Assembly (NCBI RefSeq): GCF_035552695.1
Contig: NZ_DASZKT010000113.1
Coordinates: forward strand, 1-64,000
Direction: 5' to 3'
Length of the DNA stretch: 64,000 nucleotides
Origin: Actinospica sp035552695
GTDB taxonomy: Bacteria; Actinomycetota; Actinomycetes; Streptomycetales; Catenulisporaceae
Shown here: one piece after another, positions 17,456 to 26,867 of the stretch
Layout of the letters: each line of letters starts with the position of its first letter
How positions within the stretch are numbered: the stretch's first letter is position 1
Notes under the pieces: model-generated
The model's database searches: none
What the model saw: only the letters and a program-made list of their open reading frames with translations
What the model was told of the DNA's origin: nothing
Position numbers and translations under genes: made by a program

Positions 17456-18126
17456 GCGGCGGCCGGCGCTCTGTGCTCTGCGATCAGTTTCCTGATCCAG
17501 TCGGCGACGGCCGGGGCGCCGGGGTGCTCGCTGAGCGAGGTGAACAGCGTGGGCAGCGGCATTTCCCTGGCCACGCCGCCGGGTCCGGTGGCGCGCCGGG
17601 CCGCGGCGTCCCTGCGCATCACCTCGAGGTCGGCGGGCACGTGCGGCGCCAGGTCGGTCTTGTTGACCACCAGCAGGTCGGCGGAGGTGATTCCGGGGCC
17701 GCCCTTGCGCGGCAGCCGCTCTCCCCCGGCGACGTCGATCACGAAGATCTGCCGGTCGATCAGGCCGGTGCTGAAGGTCGTGCCGAGGCTGTCTCCACCG
17801 CTCTCGATCAGCACCAGGTCCAGTGGATCGAACGCCGCCTCGAGCGCCTCGACCGCCTCCAGGTTGGCCGCTATGTCCTCGCGGATCGCGGTGTGCGGAC
17901 TGCATCCGGTCTGTACGGCGGTGATCCGCTCGGGCCCGAGGACGCCGTGGGCCAGCAGGAGTTTCGCGTCGTCCTCCGTATGGCCGTCATTCGTGACGAC
18001 GGCGATCGACAGCTCCGCGCGCAGGGTCCGGCACAGGGCCGCGACCAGCGAGGTCTTACCGGAGCCGACCGGGCCGCCGATGCCTATCCGCAGCGTGCCG
18101 CGCGAATCAGGGGTCTTAGGATGCAA
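17452..18126 (-). CDS. ureG: Urease accessory GTPase UreG
   Basis: A 224-residue SIMIBI GTPase that powers nickel insertion into urease. Walker A is GGPVGSGKTSL at about 17-27. VTNDGHTEDDAKLL, TGCSPHTAIREDI (Cys-Pro-His metal motif) and the guanine motif VVNKTDLA are all present. The TTG start at 18126 is supported by GGGAGGTG 9 bases upstream and overlaps the end of ureF by 11 bases. Confidence 0.95.
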   Translation of the reverse strand: MHPKTPDSRGTLRIGIGGPVGSGKTSLVAALCRTLRAELSIAVVTNDGHTEDDAKLLLAHGVLGPERITAVQTGCSPHTAIREDIAANLEAVEALEAAFDPLDLVLIESGGDSLGTTFSTGLIDRQIFVIDVAGGERLPRKGGPGITSADLLVVNKTDLAPHVPADLEVMRRDAAARRATGPGGVAREMPLPTLFTSLSEHPGAPAVADWIRKLIAEHRAPAAA

Positions 18127-18817
18127 AGAGCCGCACCTCCCACGTGGTGTGGACCTCCGCGGCCAGGTCGAGCAGCGGGGAGCCGAGCGCCGGCAGCATG
18201 CTGAAGTCGTTCCTGAGCTGGGCCATCCTGGCCAGCGTCAAGGCCTTGGCGGCGGTCCGGTCGGCGGCCGGGGCCAGCTTCGCGAGCAGGCCGGAAACCT
18301 CGTCGGGGTTGAGACCGAGCAGCCGGATCGCCGCGTTGGCCGGGACGGAGAGCGTGCCCTGCACCGAGCACAGCGCCGCGTCCTCCGCCGGAAGCCCGGC
18401 CGCCGCGCAGACCACGCCGAGCGCGAGCGGCTGGTGCGGGCCGTCGGCGGTCAGCGGCGCGAGCAGGTTGAGGCGCGGCACGGGCCAGGTCGCGCGGGCC
18501 GTGCGCAGCAACTGCCTGCCGAGCCGCCGTGACGTGAGCCGCAGCGTCGGGGCGAGCAGGCGTACGTCGTACTCGTGGTCGATCGTTTCAAGGGTCGCCG
18601 CGTCGTCACATTGGCAGGCCGCGGCGGCGAAGGACGCGGCGACCAGAGCGGCCGAATTCAGACGTCCGGTCAGGAATTCGTGAAGAGAAGCGGTGTCGCG
18701 CACTCGGCCCGCCGCGGCGGCGGATTCGAGGCCGCCGGAATGTGCGTGTGCGCCTGCCGGGAATCTCGAGTCGGCGAGCAGAAGCAGCGCGGATCGGGTC
18801 ATCTGAAAGTAGGGCAT
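18116..18817 (-). CDS. ureF: Urease accessory protein UreF
   Basis: A 233-residue UreF, the activator that bridges UreD and UreG. The N-terminal signature is LLLLADSRFPAGAHAHSGGL; the rest is all-helical and Ala/Leu-rich as usual. Start uncertain: ATG at 18817 or in-frame ATG at 18802; neither has a good ribosome site. Usually preceded by ureC, but here the next upstream gene on the strand is a mocA-like gene 104 bases away. Confidence 0.88.
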   Translation of the reverse strand: MPYFQMTRSALLLLADSRFPAGAHAHSGGLESAAAAGRVRDTASLHEFLTGRLNSAALVAASFAAAACQCDDAATLETIDHEYDVRLLAPTLRLTSRRLGRQLLRTARATWPVPRLNLLAPLTADGPHQPLALGVVCAAAGLPAEDAALCSVQGTLSVPANAAIRLLGLNPDEVSGLLAKLAPAADRTAAKALTLARMAQLRNDFSMLPALGSPLLDLAAEVHTTWEVRLFAS

Positions 18818-18921
18818 CGTTTGGTAGGTAGACGGCGTTGCTGTCCTTCATATCAGCTTTGGTACGGCCGTGCAGCAGGTGCCAGAGAACGTTTTCCGCC
18901 ACGCGGCGGATCGGCCGGGGC

Positions 18922-19518
18922 TCAACCTCGCGCGCCGAGGTCCTCCGGCCGGTCGAGGTCGCGCGGGTCGGCGACGGCTTCGCAGGGTACGAGGGTGATC
19001 TCGTCGCGGTGGGCCTGCAGGTATGCCCGTGCACCGACGTCGCCGGTGAGTGTCGGGCGGAGTTCGGCCCAGTGCGCACGGCCGATGAGCACGGGGTGAC
19101 CACGCCTGCCTCCGTATGCCGCGGCAACGAGGATCGATTCGTTATCCGACTCGTGCTGCGCGCCGAGCACGGCGGCAACTGCCTCAGCGGTGATGTCGGG
19201 CTGGTCGACAAGCAGCACGAGCGCGGCGGACGCGTCCGGGGCCGCGCGCTCGACCGCATCCAGGCCCGCGCGCAGCGAGACGCCCATGCCGTCGGCCCAC
19301 TCCTCGCTCACGGCGACGAACGCTCCGGCGGCCTCCGCGTACGACGCGGCCTGCTCGATCTCCGCGCCGAGCACCGCGCACACTTGATCGCAGCCCCCTG
19401 CGAAGGCCGTCCGGACGGCGCGCGAGATCAGCGGCTCGCCGCGGTAGTCCAGGATCGCCTTCGGTCCGCCCATCCGGCTTCCGCCGCCGGCCGCGAGCAC
19501 GATGCCCACCACGCTCAT
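18922..19518 (-). CDS. mocA: MobA/MocA-like molybdenum cofactor nucleotidyltransferase
   Basis: A 198-residue NTP transferase. The nucleotide-binding signature GIVLAAGGGSRMGGPKA is at about 5-21, the DxD-like LLVDQPDITAEAV near 100, and GHPVLIGRAHWAEL further on. MocA adds CMP to molybdopterin to make the MCD cofactor used by xanthine-dehydrogenase-family enzymes, which fits the xdh genes upstream. The ATG is 5 bases after the pucR stop, so they are co-transcribed. Confidence 0.85.
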   Translation of the reverse strand: MSVVGIVLAAGGGSRMGGPKAILDYRGEPLISRAVRTAFAGGCDQVCAVLGAEIEQAASYAEAAGAFVAVSEEWADGMGVSLRAGLDAVERAAPDASAALVLLVDQPDITAEAVAAVLGAQHESDNESILVAAAYGGRRGHPVLIGRAHWAELRPTLTGDVGARAYLQAHRDEITLVPCEAVADPRDLDRPEDLGARG

Positions 19519-19523
19519 CCGCC

Positions 19524-21083
19524 TCACCGGGCCCGCAGCGCGAGAAACAGGTCCACTTGGTCCTCCAGCGTGGTCGGGTCGCGTCCGGTCAGCTCGGCGA
19601 TCCGGGCGATCCGGTATCGCAGGGTATTGACGTGGATGTGCAGTTGCGCGGCACACCGGCTCCAGGATCCCGAACACTGCAGGAACACGTCGAGGGTCTC
19701 CTCGAGCGCGGCGTGGTGCCGTTCGTCGTGCGCGCGCAACGGGCCGAGCAGCCGGTTGACGTAGCCGGCGCGCAGTTCGTCGGGGACGTGCGCGAGCAGC
19801 GCCTGATGCGTGGCCAGGTCGGTGTGTCCGGCGACGTGCAGCCGGTCCGGGCCGCGCGCGGCGAGTCCGAGGGCGTATCCCGCCTCGCGCACGGCGGCGG
19901 ACAGCCCGGTCGCGGTGGTCACCAGATCGCTGACGCCGACGTGGACCCGGTCCAGGCCGAGTGCGGGCGCGACGGCTTTGAGCCGCGCGGTCAGCCGCTC
20001 CACCGCGTCCCCGTCGCTCCGCGGCTCGCCGATGATCCCGACCGCGCGCCCGTCCGGCAGTTCGGCTCCGGGCAGCGGCTTCGTGCCCTGCGGGTCGTCG
20101 ATCAGGGCCCGCAGCACGCGGACGGCCCGGTTGTTGCCCTCGACCGTCAGCACCACGACGCGCAGCCCGTCCACCGCGGAGAGCCCGACCGGCCGCAGCC
20201 GCGCCACGATCTCGGCGACCGGCCCCTCCCGCGCCGCCAGCTGCGCGAGTTCCCGGCCGAGCTGGCGCAGCGGCTCGCGGGCCTCGGCGAGCCACTGCCG
20301 TTCCGCGCTGAGCAGGCGCGCGGCGCCGCGGGCCACGTCGCGCCGCTGCGGCGGCCAGTTGCGCGAGTCGCCCTCGAAGACCACGTACCAGTCGTCCACC
20401 GGCATCGACGAATCGCCGCTGACCGTGAAGACGCTGTAGCTCTCGCCGCGATACTCGACCCGCCGCTCCGGCTGCCCGGCCGTGCGCAGCGACTCGCGGG
20501 TGATGACGTGCACCAGCTGCGGCACGACGGACGTGCCCGGCTCGACCAGCACGTCCCCCGCCGCGCTGATCAACAGCCCTTCGAGCCCTGACTCGGCGGA
20601 GATCAGCTCGAGGATCCCGCTCACGCCGCGCCCGGCGCCCGCGCCGAGCAGCCTGCGGTGCCGGGCCAGCAGCTCGCCGGTGTCGTGCGCGCGCAGCTCG
20701 GAGGTGCGGCGGGAGAACCACTCGCTCAGCTCAGCGAAGGAGAGCCGTCCGGGTACATGCAGCAGCGGCACGTTGTGCCGGGCGCAGGACGCGACAAGGT
20801 CGGGTGGGAGCGCCTCGTCGGTCGTGTCGCCCGCCGCGATGGCCGCCGCGTGGCCCTCGGCGACGGCGGTGACGAAGCGTTCGCTGGCGGCCGCGGCGTC
20901 CCCTTCGCCCTGCGCCGTGCGCCAGAGCAGCCCGGTGACGACGAGTTCCCCGCCGCGCAGGTAGCGGTTCGGCTCGGGCAGGTCGGTGACCATGATCGAC
21001 CGCACCTCCCGGTCCAGCCCGGTACGCCCGGTCACCATGAGAAGACCGAGCTCGGCGCTGTCGACCAGATCACGCAGCCGCAT
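19524..21083 (-). CDS. pucR: PucR-family transcriptional regulator of purine catabolism
   Basis: 519 residues. It has the N-terminal PucR domain (MRLRDLVDSAELGLLMVTGR), a GGDEF-like/GAF-type middle region, and a C-terminal PucR-type helix-turn-helix with CAAQLHIHVNTLRYRIARIA at about 475-495. PucR members sense purine-breakdown metabolites and control xanthine dehydrogenase and downstream genes. Its position inside the xdh-ure block supports local control. It belongs to the same strand and probably the same long transcript or a nested one. Confidence 0.9.
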   Translation of the reverse strand: MRLRDLVDSAELGLLMVTGRTGLDREVRSIMVTDLPEPNRYLRGGELVVTGLLWRTAQGEGDAAAASERFVTAVAEGHAAAIAAGDTTDEALPPDLVASCARHNVPLLHVPGRLSFAELSEWFSRRTSELRAHDTGELLARHRRLLGAGAGRGVSGILELISAESGLEGLLISAAGDVLVEPGTSVVPQLVHVITRESLRTAGQPERRVEYRGESYSVFTVSGDSSMPVDDWYVVFEGDSRNWPPQRRDVARGAARLLSAERQWLAEAREPLRQLGRELAQLAAREGPVAEIVARLRPVGLSAVDGLRVVVLTVEGNNRAVRVLRALIDDPQGTKPLPGAELPDGRAVGIIGEPRSDGDAVERLTARLKAVAPALGLDRVHVGVSDLVTTATGLSAAVREAGYALGLAARGPDRLHVAGHTDLATHQALLAHVPDELRAGYVNRLLGPLRAHDERHHAALEETLDVFLQCSGSWSRCAAQLHIHVNTLRYRIARIAELTGRDPTTLEDQVDLFLALRAR

Positions 21084-21209
21084 AGTGCGGATACGGTACC
21101 GCGCCCGCGCCGCGGGCAGCGTGGACGAAGTGCGGATCGGCCTGAGGGTGCAGTGCGTGTGGGGCGCGGAGCGCGGACCGCGATCGGCGCGGATCGCTGC
21201 CCGCGCGGC

Positions 21210-21722
21210 TCAGCGCTTGCGCTGCTTGTACGACTTCCCCGACCATTCGCGCAGCGCGGCCGTGAAGTGTTCGGCCTGGTCCTCGGGCACGGCCTGCTTG
21301 GGGATGACGAAGCCCTCGGACTTCTTCCCCGCCATGATCACCCACGCGCCCGGCTGGTCGAGCACGCTGCGCACCTTGCCCCAGCTGTACCCCTTCGCGG
21401 TGCCCGAGCCGCCGTACCGGATCCCGTCCTCGGCGAGCTTCACCCGCGCCACCCCGGCCAGCCGCGCGGCGTCGGCCCGCATCTTGCGCGGCAGGTGCAC
21501 CAGCGCGTAGACCAGCATGACCAGCGCGTAGAGCCCGAGCAGCGCCGCCGGCATCCACATCTTGGGCCGGTCGCCCTGCAGATAGAACGCGAGGCACACG
21601 CCCCCGCACACCACCATCAGGGCCGCGGTGTACAGACTGTTCTTCCGCTCGGACCGCAGTCCCAGCGCATCGGTCACGTCGTCCGCGCCCAGCTCGAACT
21701 CGACGGTTATGGGTTCAGCCAC
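21210..21722 (-). CDS. YcxB-like two-helix membrane protein
   Basis: About 170 residues. Two adjacent membrane helices (about 32-50 and 56-75) are followed by a soluble domain ending in a basic tail (KSYKQRKR). The post-membrane segment with GIRYGGSGTAKGYSWGKV and a Phe/Ile strand (SEGFVIPKQAV) matches the YcxB-like C-terminal domain. Function unknown. The GTG at 21722 is preferred over TTG at 21731 because AGGA sits 9 bases upstream. It interrupts the purine block between xdhC and pucR without obvious connection. Confidence 0.7.
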   Translation of the reverse strand: MAEPITVEFELGADDVTDALGLRSERKNSLYTAALMVVCGGVCLAFYLQGDRPKMWMPAALLGLYALVMLVYALVHLPRKMRADAARLAGVARVKLAEDGIRYGGSGTAKGYSWGKVRSVLDQPGAWVIMAGKKSEGFVIPKQAVPEDQAEHFTAALREWSGKSYKQRKR

Positions 21723-21764
21723 GAGCAGCAATCCTAGGGTGCGGTGTCAAGCGATGGGTGGACG

Positions 21765-22646
21765 TCATTCGCTCCGGACGACGTTGTGGTGGATCGGGCC
21801 GTCGGTCTCGTGGAGGGGGCGGCCGGTGCCGCCGCGGGAGGCGGCGATGATCTCGGCGAGGATGGAGACGGCGACCTCTTCGGGGGTTCGGGCGCCGAGG
21901 TCGAGGCCGATCGGGGAGCGGAGGCGGGCGAGGGCCTCCGGGGGGACGCCGAGGGCTTCGAGGCGGGCCACGCGGTGGGCGCAGGTGTGACGGGAGCCGA
22001 TGGCGCCGACGTAGGCGACCGGCATGCACAGGGCTTCGCGCAGGACGGGGACGTCGAAGCGCTCGTCATGGGTGAGCACGCAGATGGCCGTGCGCGGGTC
22101 GGTCGGGGTCTCGACGAGGTACTTGTGCGGCCAGCTGACGACGACTTCGTCGGCCCACGGGTAGCGGTCGCGGGTGGCGAAGATGGGGCGGGCGTCGCAG
22201 ACGGTGACGTGGTAGCCGAGCAGCTTGCCCATCTTGACGAGGGCGTCGGCGAAGGCCACGGCGCCGAAGATGAGCAGGCGCGGCGGATCGGTGGGCTCGG
22301 TCATCGGTCGGCCTTCCAGGCGCGGGTCGACGCGGCGCGCCTCGACGGTGATCTCGCCGCCGCAGACGAGGTTGGGGGCCAGGTCATCGTCATCGTCCGT
22401 TTCCGCGTACGTCTCGCGGAGCGGGGTCGGGTCGTCCGCGCTGCCCAGGACACGAAGGCAGAGGTCGTATACGGCGGCGTCCACACAGCCTCCGGAGACG
22501 CTGCCGACGACCTGCCCGCTGCCGTCCACGGCGAGCGCGGGGCCGACGTCGCGCGGGGTGCTGCCGTGCACGGACACGATGCTGGCCAGGGCGTAGGGGT
22601 GGCCGGCGGTGTGCCAGGCCTCGATGTGGTCGGTGAGGTCAGACAT
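21765..22646 (-). CDS. xdhC: XdhC/CoxI family accessory protein
   Basis: 293 residues. The N-terminal XdhC domain (STPRDVGPALAVDGSGQVVG, SGGCVDAAVYD) is followed by a Rossmann-type C-terminal domain (LLIFGAVAFADALVKMG, YVGAIGSRHTCAHRV). XdhC binds and sulfurates the molybdenum cofactor before insertion into xanthine dehydrogenase. An ATG at 22652 is possible, but GGGGG sits 6 bases before the ATG at 22646. It overlaps the 3' end of the large xdh subunit by 8 bases. The inter-domain linker is short, an Asp-rich run (TDDDDDLAP). Confidence 0.88.
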   Translation of the reverse strand: MSDLTDHIEAWHTAGHPYALASIVSVHGSTPRDVGPALAVDGSGQVVGSVSGGCVDAAVYDLCLRVLGSADDPTPLRETYAETDDDDDLAPNLVCGGEITVEARRVDPRLEGRPMTEPTDPPRLLIFGAVAFADALVKMGKLLGYHVTVCDARPIFATRDRYPWADEVVVSWPHKYLVETPTDPRTAICVLTHDERFDVPVLREALCMPVAYVGAIGSRHTCAHRVARLEALGVPPEALARLRSPIGLDLGARTPEEVAVSILAEIIAASRGGTGRPLHETDGPIHHNVVRSE

Positions 22647-24972
22647 CGTCATCCCCCAGCGCGATCTGGTCGGGCCGCAAGGGGATCCGATTCAGCGGCC
22701 GGCCGCAGGCGTCGCGGACGGCGGCGACGATCGCGGGGGTCGAGGACAGCGTCGGAGGCTCGCCGGCGCCGCGCAGGCCGTACGGGGCATTGGGGTCGGC
22801 GAATTCGAGGATGCGCATGTTGAGCGGCGGCATGTCGAGGATCGTCGGGATCAGATAGTCCGTGAACGACGGGTTGCGCACGAGGCCGTCGCGGGTCTGG
22901 ATCTCTTCCATCAGCGCGAGGCCGAGGCCCTGCGCGGTGCCGCCCTGGATCTGGCCCTCCAGGGAAAGTCGGTTGAGGATCTTGCCGACGTCCTGGACCA
23001 CGTCCATCTGCACGACGTGGACCAGACCGAGCTCGACGTCCACGTCGACGACGGCGCGGTGCGCGGCCATCGCGAACTGGACGTGCGAATCGCCCTGGCC
23101 GGTCACCGGATCGAGCGGGTTCGTGCGGCGGTGGTGGAACTCGCGGGTGGCCTCGACGACGTCGGTGCCGAGTACGTCGCTGAGCTTGGCCAGCGTCCGA
23201 TCGCCGAGCACGAGGGCGCCTTCGGCGAGGTGGATGTCGGACCAGGATTCGTCCGCGGCCAGGAGCGAAGGAAGCCTGTGCCGCGCGAGTTCGAGGACTT
23301 CCATCCGGACGGCTTCGCAGGCCGTCTTGACCGCGCCGCCGGTCATGTACGACTGGCGGGACGCGGAGGAGGAACCCGCCGAGCCGACCTGCGTGTCCGC
23401 GGGCAGCACCACGGCGTGCTCGACCCCGAGTTCGGTGCGCGCGATCTGCGCCTGCAGCGTGACCAGGCCCTGACCGACCTCGGCCGCCGCGGTGTGCACG
23501 GACGCGATCGGTTCGCCGCCGGAGATCTCCAGGAGCACGCGCGCGGTGGAGAAGTCGTCGAAGCCCTCGGAGTAGCAGATGTTCTTGATGCCGACGCCAT
23601 AGCCGACACCGCGTCGCACGCCCTCGCCCCTGGTCGTGTTGCCGTAGCCGCCAGGTGGCAGTTCCCTGCGACCGCCCTTCCCCGGCGCGGGCGGCATCGG
23701 CATGGTCACGAGTGCCTCGAGGATTTCGCGCAAGGGGGCGGGGCCCTCGATCCGCTGCCCGGTGGGGAGGATCGAGCCCTCTTTGACGGCGTTGACGCGG
23801 CGGATCTCGACGGGGCTCATGCCCAGTTCGGCGGCCAGCGCGTCCATCTGCGACTCGTAGGCGAAGCAGGCCTGGACGGCCCCGAAGCCCCGCATCGCCC
23901 CACACGGCGGATTGTTCGTATAAAGGCCGTACGCCTCGATCAGCACATCGGAGCATTCGTATGGTCCGATGCCGAGCGAGGCCGCGTTGCCGACAACCGC
24001 CTCCGTGGTCGAGGCGTACGCGCCGCCGTCGAGCAGGATCTCGACCTTCGCGAACACCAGCCGGCCCTCCGCGTCGGCGCCGTGCGTGTATTTCATCACC
24101 GCCGGGTGCCGGTGTACGTGCCCGAAGAAGGATTCCTTGCGGTCGTAGACCATCTTGACCGGGCGGTGCGTACGCAGCGCCAGCATCGAGGCGTGGATCT
24201 GCATCGACAGGTCCTCGCGTCCACCGAACGCGCCGCCGACGCCCGCGAGCGTGAGCCGCACCTTCTCGGGCGGCAGCGCGAGGCAGGGCGCCATCTGCTC
24301 CTGGTCGACGTGCAGCCACTGCGTGGCGATGTGCAGGTCGACGCCGCCGTCCTCAGCCGGGATGGCGAGTCCTGATTCGGGGCCGAGGAAGGCCTGGTCC
24401 TGCATGCCGACCTCGTACTCGCGGGTAACGACGACGGCCGCGCGGCCTCGAACGTCCTCGGCGTCCGGATCGCCGTGCCGAACCGGCTGGTAGCGCACGA
24501 TGTTGTTCCCGCGGTCCGCGTGCACCCGCGGGGAGCCCGGGTCGAACGCGGCGCGGTGCATGTCGGAGACCGGCTCGAGGACTTCGTACTCGACGGCGAT
24601 CAGCTTGCAGGCGCGCCGGGCCGTGTCCAGGTCGTCGGCGGCGACGATGGCGACCGGCTCGCCGTGGTAGCGCACCTCGTCGGTCGCGAGGACCGGGCAG
24701 TCGTCCACGATCAGGCCGTACGTCTTCTTGCCGGGGACATCGCCGCTGGTGAGCACGGCGTGGACTCCGGCCATCTCGGCCGCCGCCGCGGTGTCGACGC
24801 GCAGGATCCTGGCGCGCGGGTGCGGGCTGCGCAGGGTCGCGCCGTAGAGCATGCCCTCGACCCACAGGTCGGAGGAGTACGCGAACTCACCGGTGACCTT
24901 GAGCACGCCGTCGGGGCGAACCGGGCTCCCGCCGACGCCCCTGTTCACAGCAGTGGAAGCGGTGACGGTCAT
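22639..24972 (-). CDS. xdhB: Xanthine dehydrogenase, molybdopterin-binding subunit
   Basis: 777 residues, a typical length for a separate Mo-cofactor subunit. Markers are GVGGAFGGREDLSMQ, GAMRGFGAVQACFAYE and AEVGQGLVTLQAQIART. The C-terminal LRGAGEPP carries the catalytic Glu of this family. It oxidises hypoxanthine/xanthine toward urate with the FAD (26864) and 2Fe-2S (26343) subunits. The ATG at 24972 directly follows the stop of the deaminase gene with no gap. Confidence 0.92.
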   Translation of the reverse strand: MTVTASTAVNRGVGGSPVRPDGVLKVTGEFAYSSDLWVEGMLYGATLRSPHPRARILRVDTAAAAEMAGVHAVLTSGDVPGKKTYGLIVDDCPVLATDEVRYHGEPVAIVAADDLDTARRACKLIAVEYEVLEPVSDMHRAAFDPGSPRVHADRGNNIVRYQPVRHGDPDAEDVRGRAAVVVTREYEVGMQDQAFLGPESGLAIPAEDGGVDLHIATQWLHVDQEQMAPCLALPPEKVRLTLAGVGGAFGGREDLSMQIHASMLALRTHRPVKMVYDRKESFFGHVHRHPAVMKYTHGADAEGRLVFAKVEILLDGGAYASTTEAVVGNAASLGIGPYECSDVLIEAYGLYTNNPPCGAMRGFGAVQACFAYESQMDALAAELGMSPVEIRRVNAVKEGSILPTGQRIEGPAPLREILEALVTMPMPPAPGKGGRRELPPGGYGNTTRGEGVRRGVGYGVGIKNICYSEGFDDFSTARVLLEISGGEPIASVHTAAAEVGQGLVTLQAQIARTELGVEHAVVLPADTQVGSAGSSSASRQSYMTGGAVKTACEAVRMEVLELARHRLPSLLAADESWSDIHLAEGALVLGDRTLAKLSDVLGTDVVEATREFHHRRTNPLDPVTGQGDSHVQFAMAAHRAVVDVDVELGLVHVVQMDVVQDVGKILNRLSLEGQIQGGTAQGLGLALMEEIQTRDGLVRNPSFTDYLIPTILDMPPLNMRILEFADPNAPYGLRGAGEPPTLSSTPAIVAAVRDACGRPLNRIPLRPDQIALGDDDV

Positions 24973-26346
24973 TCAGCCCGCCTCCATCATCCGCAGGTGC
25001 GCGGCCCTGGCCTCGCGCGCGAGTTCGGCGGAATCCACGGTCCGCAGCTCGCCGTCCTCGACCACGACCTCGCCGTTCACGGTCAGCAGCTTGAGCGGCG
25101 CGGGCGGGCCGAAGACGAGGGCCGCCACCGGATCGGTGATGTCCGCGTGGCCGAGGCCGTCCAGCTTCCACAGCGCGATGTCGGCGAAGCGGCCCGGAGT
25201 CAGCGAGCCGATCTCGTCCTGGCGACCGAGCACCCGGGCACCACCGGCCGTGGCCAGCCGCAGCGCCGTTCGGGCGTCGATCGAGCGGTCGGCCGCGCCG
25301 GTGAGCGCCCGTAGTCGCGATACGTAGACAGCCTGGCGCAGCTCCTCGACGAGCATTCCGGATTCCTGCGAGGCGGCGCCGTCCACGCCGAGGCCGACCG
25401 GCACGCCCGCGTTCAGCAGGGTCTTGATCGGCGCGAGGCCGGCCCCCAGTCGGCCATTCGAGCTAGGGCAGTGCGCCAGGCCGGTGGCGGTAGCGGCCAT
25501 TCGGGCGATCGCCGCGTCGTCGAGGTGCACGCCGTGCGCGAACCAGACGTCCGCACCCATCCAGCCGAGCGATTCGACGTACTCCGCAGGAGTGACCCCG
25601 AACTGCTCGCGGCAGTAATCGTCCTCATCGACGGTCTCGGCCAGGTGCGTGTGCAGCCGGACGCCGAGGTCCCGCGCGAGTTCGGCGGACTGCTTCATCA
25701 GCTCGCCCGTCACCGAGAAGGGTGAACAGGGCGCGAGCGCGATCCGGGTCAGCGAGCCGGGCGAGGGGTCGTGATACCGGTCGACGGCGTCCTTGCTCGC
25801 GCTGAGGATCTCGTCCAGGTCCTCGACGACCGAGTCCGGCGGCAATCCGCCGGCCGACTCGCCGAGATCCATCGAGCCGCGCGTCGCGTCCAGCCGCACG
25901 CCCACCGCGCGCGCGGCCATGATCGTCGCGCCGAGCAGGTCGCCGGAGCCGCGCGGGAACAGGTAGTGGTGGTCGGACGACGTGCTGCAACCGCTGAGCG
26001 CCAGCCAGCCGAGCCCGGCGCCGGCCGCCGCGTACACCGCGGGTTCGTCGATCCGGGCCCAGCGCGGATAGAGCTCGACGAGCCACTCGAAGAGGGTCGC
26101 GTCCTGGGCGAGGCCGCGGAAGATCCACTGATAGAGGTGGTGGTGTGAGTTTACGAGCCCGGGGGTGGCAAGGCACCCACTACCGTCCACCACCCGGGCT
26201 CCATCGTGCCAGCGGACCGGGGCAGCTCCGGGGCCCACCTGCACGATTCTGCCGTCGGAGACCACCACGTAACCGACGGCATACTCGGAACCACGCTCGT
26301 CCACGGTAGCGACGGCGCAGTTCTCGATAACGAGGGTCCCGCTCAT
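24973..26346 (-). CDS. 8-oxoguanine deaminase-like amidohydrolase
   Basis: 457 residues. An amidohydrolase with metal-binding NSHHHLYQWIFRGLAQD (about 66-82), LHTHLAETVDEDD and FAHGVHLDD, and a late Asp in GLGVDGAASQES. This pattern belongs to the guanine/8-oxoguanine/TrzN-type deaminases. Setting between xdh subunits suggests it deaminates a guanine-type base to feed xanthine dehydrogenase. The ATG at 26346 overlaps the stop of the 2Fe-2S gene. Guanine deaminase is the main alternative. Confidence 0.82.
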   Translation of the reverse strand: MSGTLVIENCAVATVDERGSEYAVGYVVVSDGRIVQVGPGAAPVRWHDGARVVDGSGCLATPGLVNSHHHLYQWIFRGLAQDATLFEWLVELYPRWARIDEPAVYAAAGAGLGWLALSGCSTSSDHHYLFPRGSGDLLGATIMAARAVGVRLDATRGSMDLGESAGGLPPDSVVEDLDEILSASKDAVDRYHDPSPGSLTRIALAPCSPFSVTGELMKQSAELARDLGVRLHTHLAETVDEDDYCREQFGVTPAEYVESLGWMGADVWFAHGVHLDDAAIARMAATATGLAHCPSSNGRLGAGLAPIKTLLNAGVPVGLGVDGAASQESGMLVEELRQAVYVSRLRALTGAADRSIDARTALRLATAGGARVLGRQDEIGSLTPGRFADIALWKLDGLGHADITDPVAALVFGPPAPLKLLTVNGEVVVEDGELRTVDSAELAREARAAHLRMMEAG

Positions 26347-26867
26347 CCGCTTGCCCCCACCGGCGGCTGTGGAACGGTCGGGTGGGCGAGCGCCGCGCGA
26401 ACGGCGTCGATCACCTTCTCGTATCCGGTGCAGCGGCACAGGTTCCCGGCCAGCGCTTCACGGACCTCTTCGTCATCGAGGTTTATGATTGTACGACCTC
26501 GGACCCGGTATTGGAGGTCACGGACCGCCATCAAAAATCCCGGGGTGCAGAAGCCGCACTGCACCGCGCCCGCCGCGACGAAAGCCTGCTGCACGAGACT
26601 GAGTCCTTCCTCGTCGGCCAGCCCCTCGACCGTCGTCACCGAGGCGCCCGCGGCTTGGCCCGCGGCGACGAGGCACGAACAAACCGGCGTGCCGTCGAGA
26701 AAAACCGTGCACGAACCGCACTCGCCTTGTTCGCACGCGTTCTTCGCGCCGGGCAGCCCGAAGTGGTCGCGCAGCGCGTTCAGCAGCGAGGCGTACGGCG
26801 GCACGTCGGTCGCCACGCAGGTCCGGCCGTTGATCGTCAGCTGAAGTCGCATCCCGGCAGTGGTCAT
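26343..26867 (-). CDS. xdhC-type small subunit: Xanthine dehydrogenase, 2Fe-2S subunit
   Basis: 174 residues. The N-terminal plant-type ferredoxin cluster is CEQGECGSCTVFLDGTPVC; the C-terminal helical-bundle cluster is CGFCTPGF with CRCTGY. Both 2Fe-2S sites are complete. Passes electrons between the Mo site and FAD. The ATG at 26867 overlaps the stop of the FAD gene (ATGA); an internal ATG at 26852 is a weaker alternative. The symbol field is descriptive only; no standard symbol is claimed. Confidence 0.92.
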   Translation of the reverse strand: MTTAGMRLQLTINGRTCVATDVPPYASLLNALRDHFGLPGAKNACEQGECGSCTVFLDGTPVCSCLVAAGQAAGASVTTVEGLADEEGLSLVQQAFVAAGAVQCGFCTPGFLMAVRDLQYRVRGRTIINLDDEEVREALAGNLCRCTGYEKVIDAVRAALAHPTVPQPPVGASG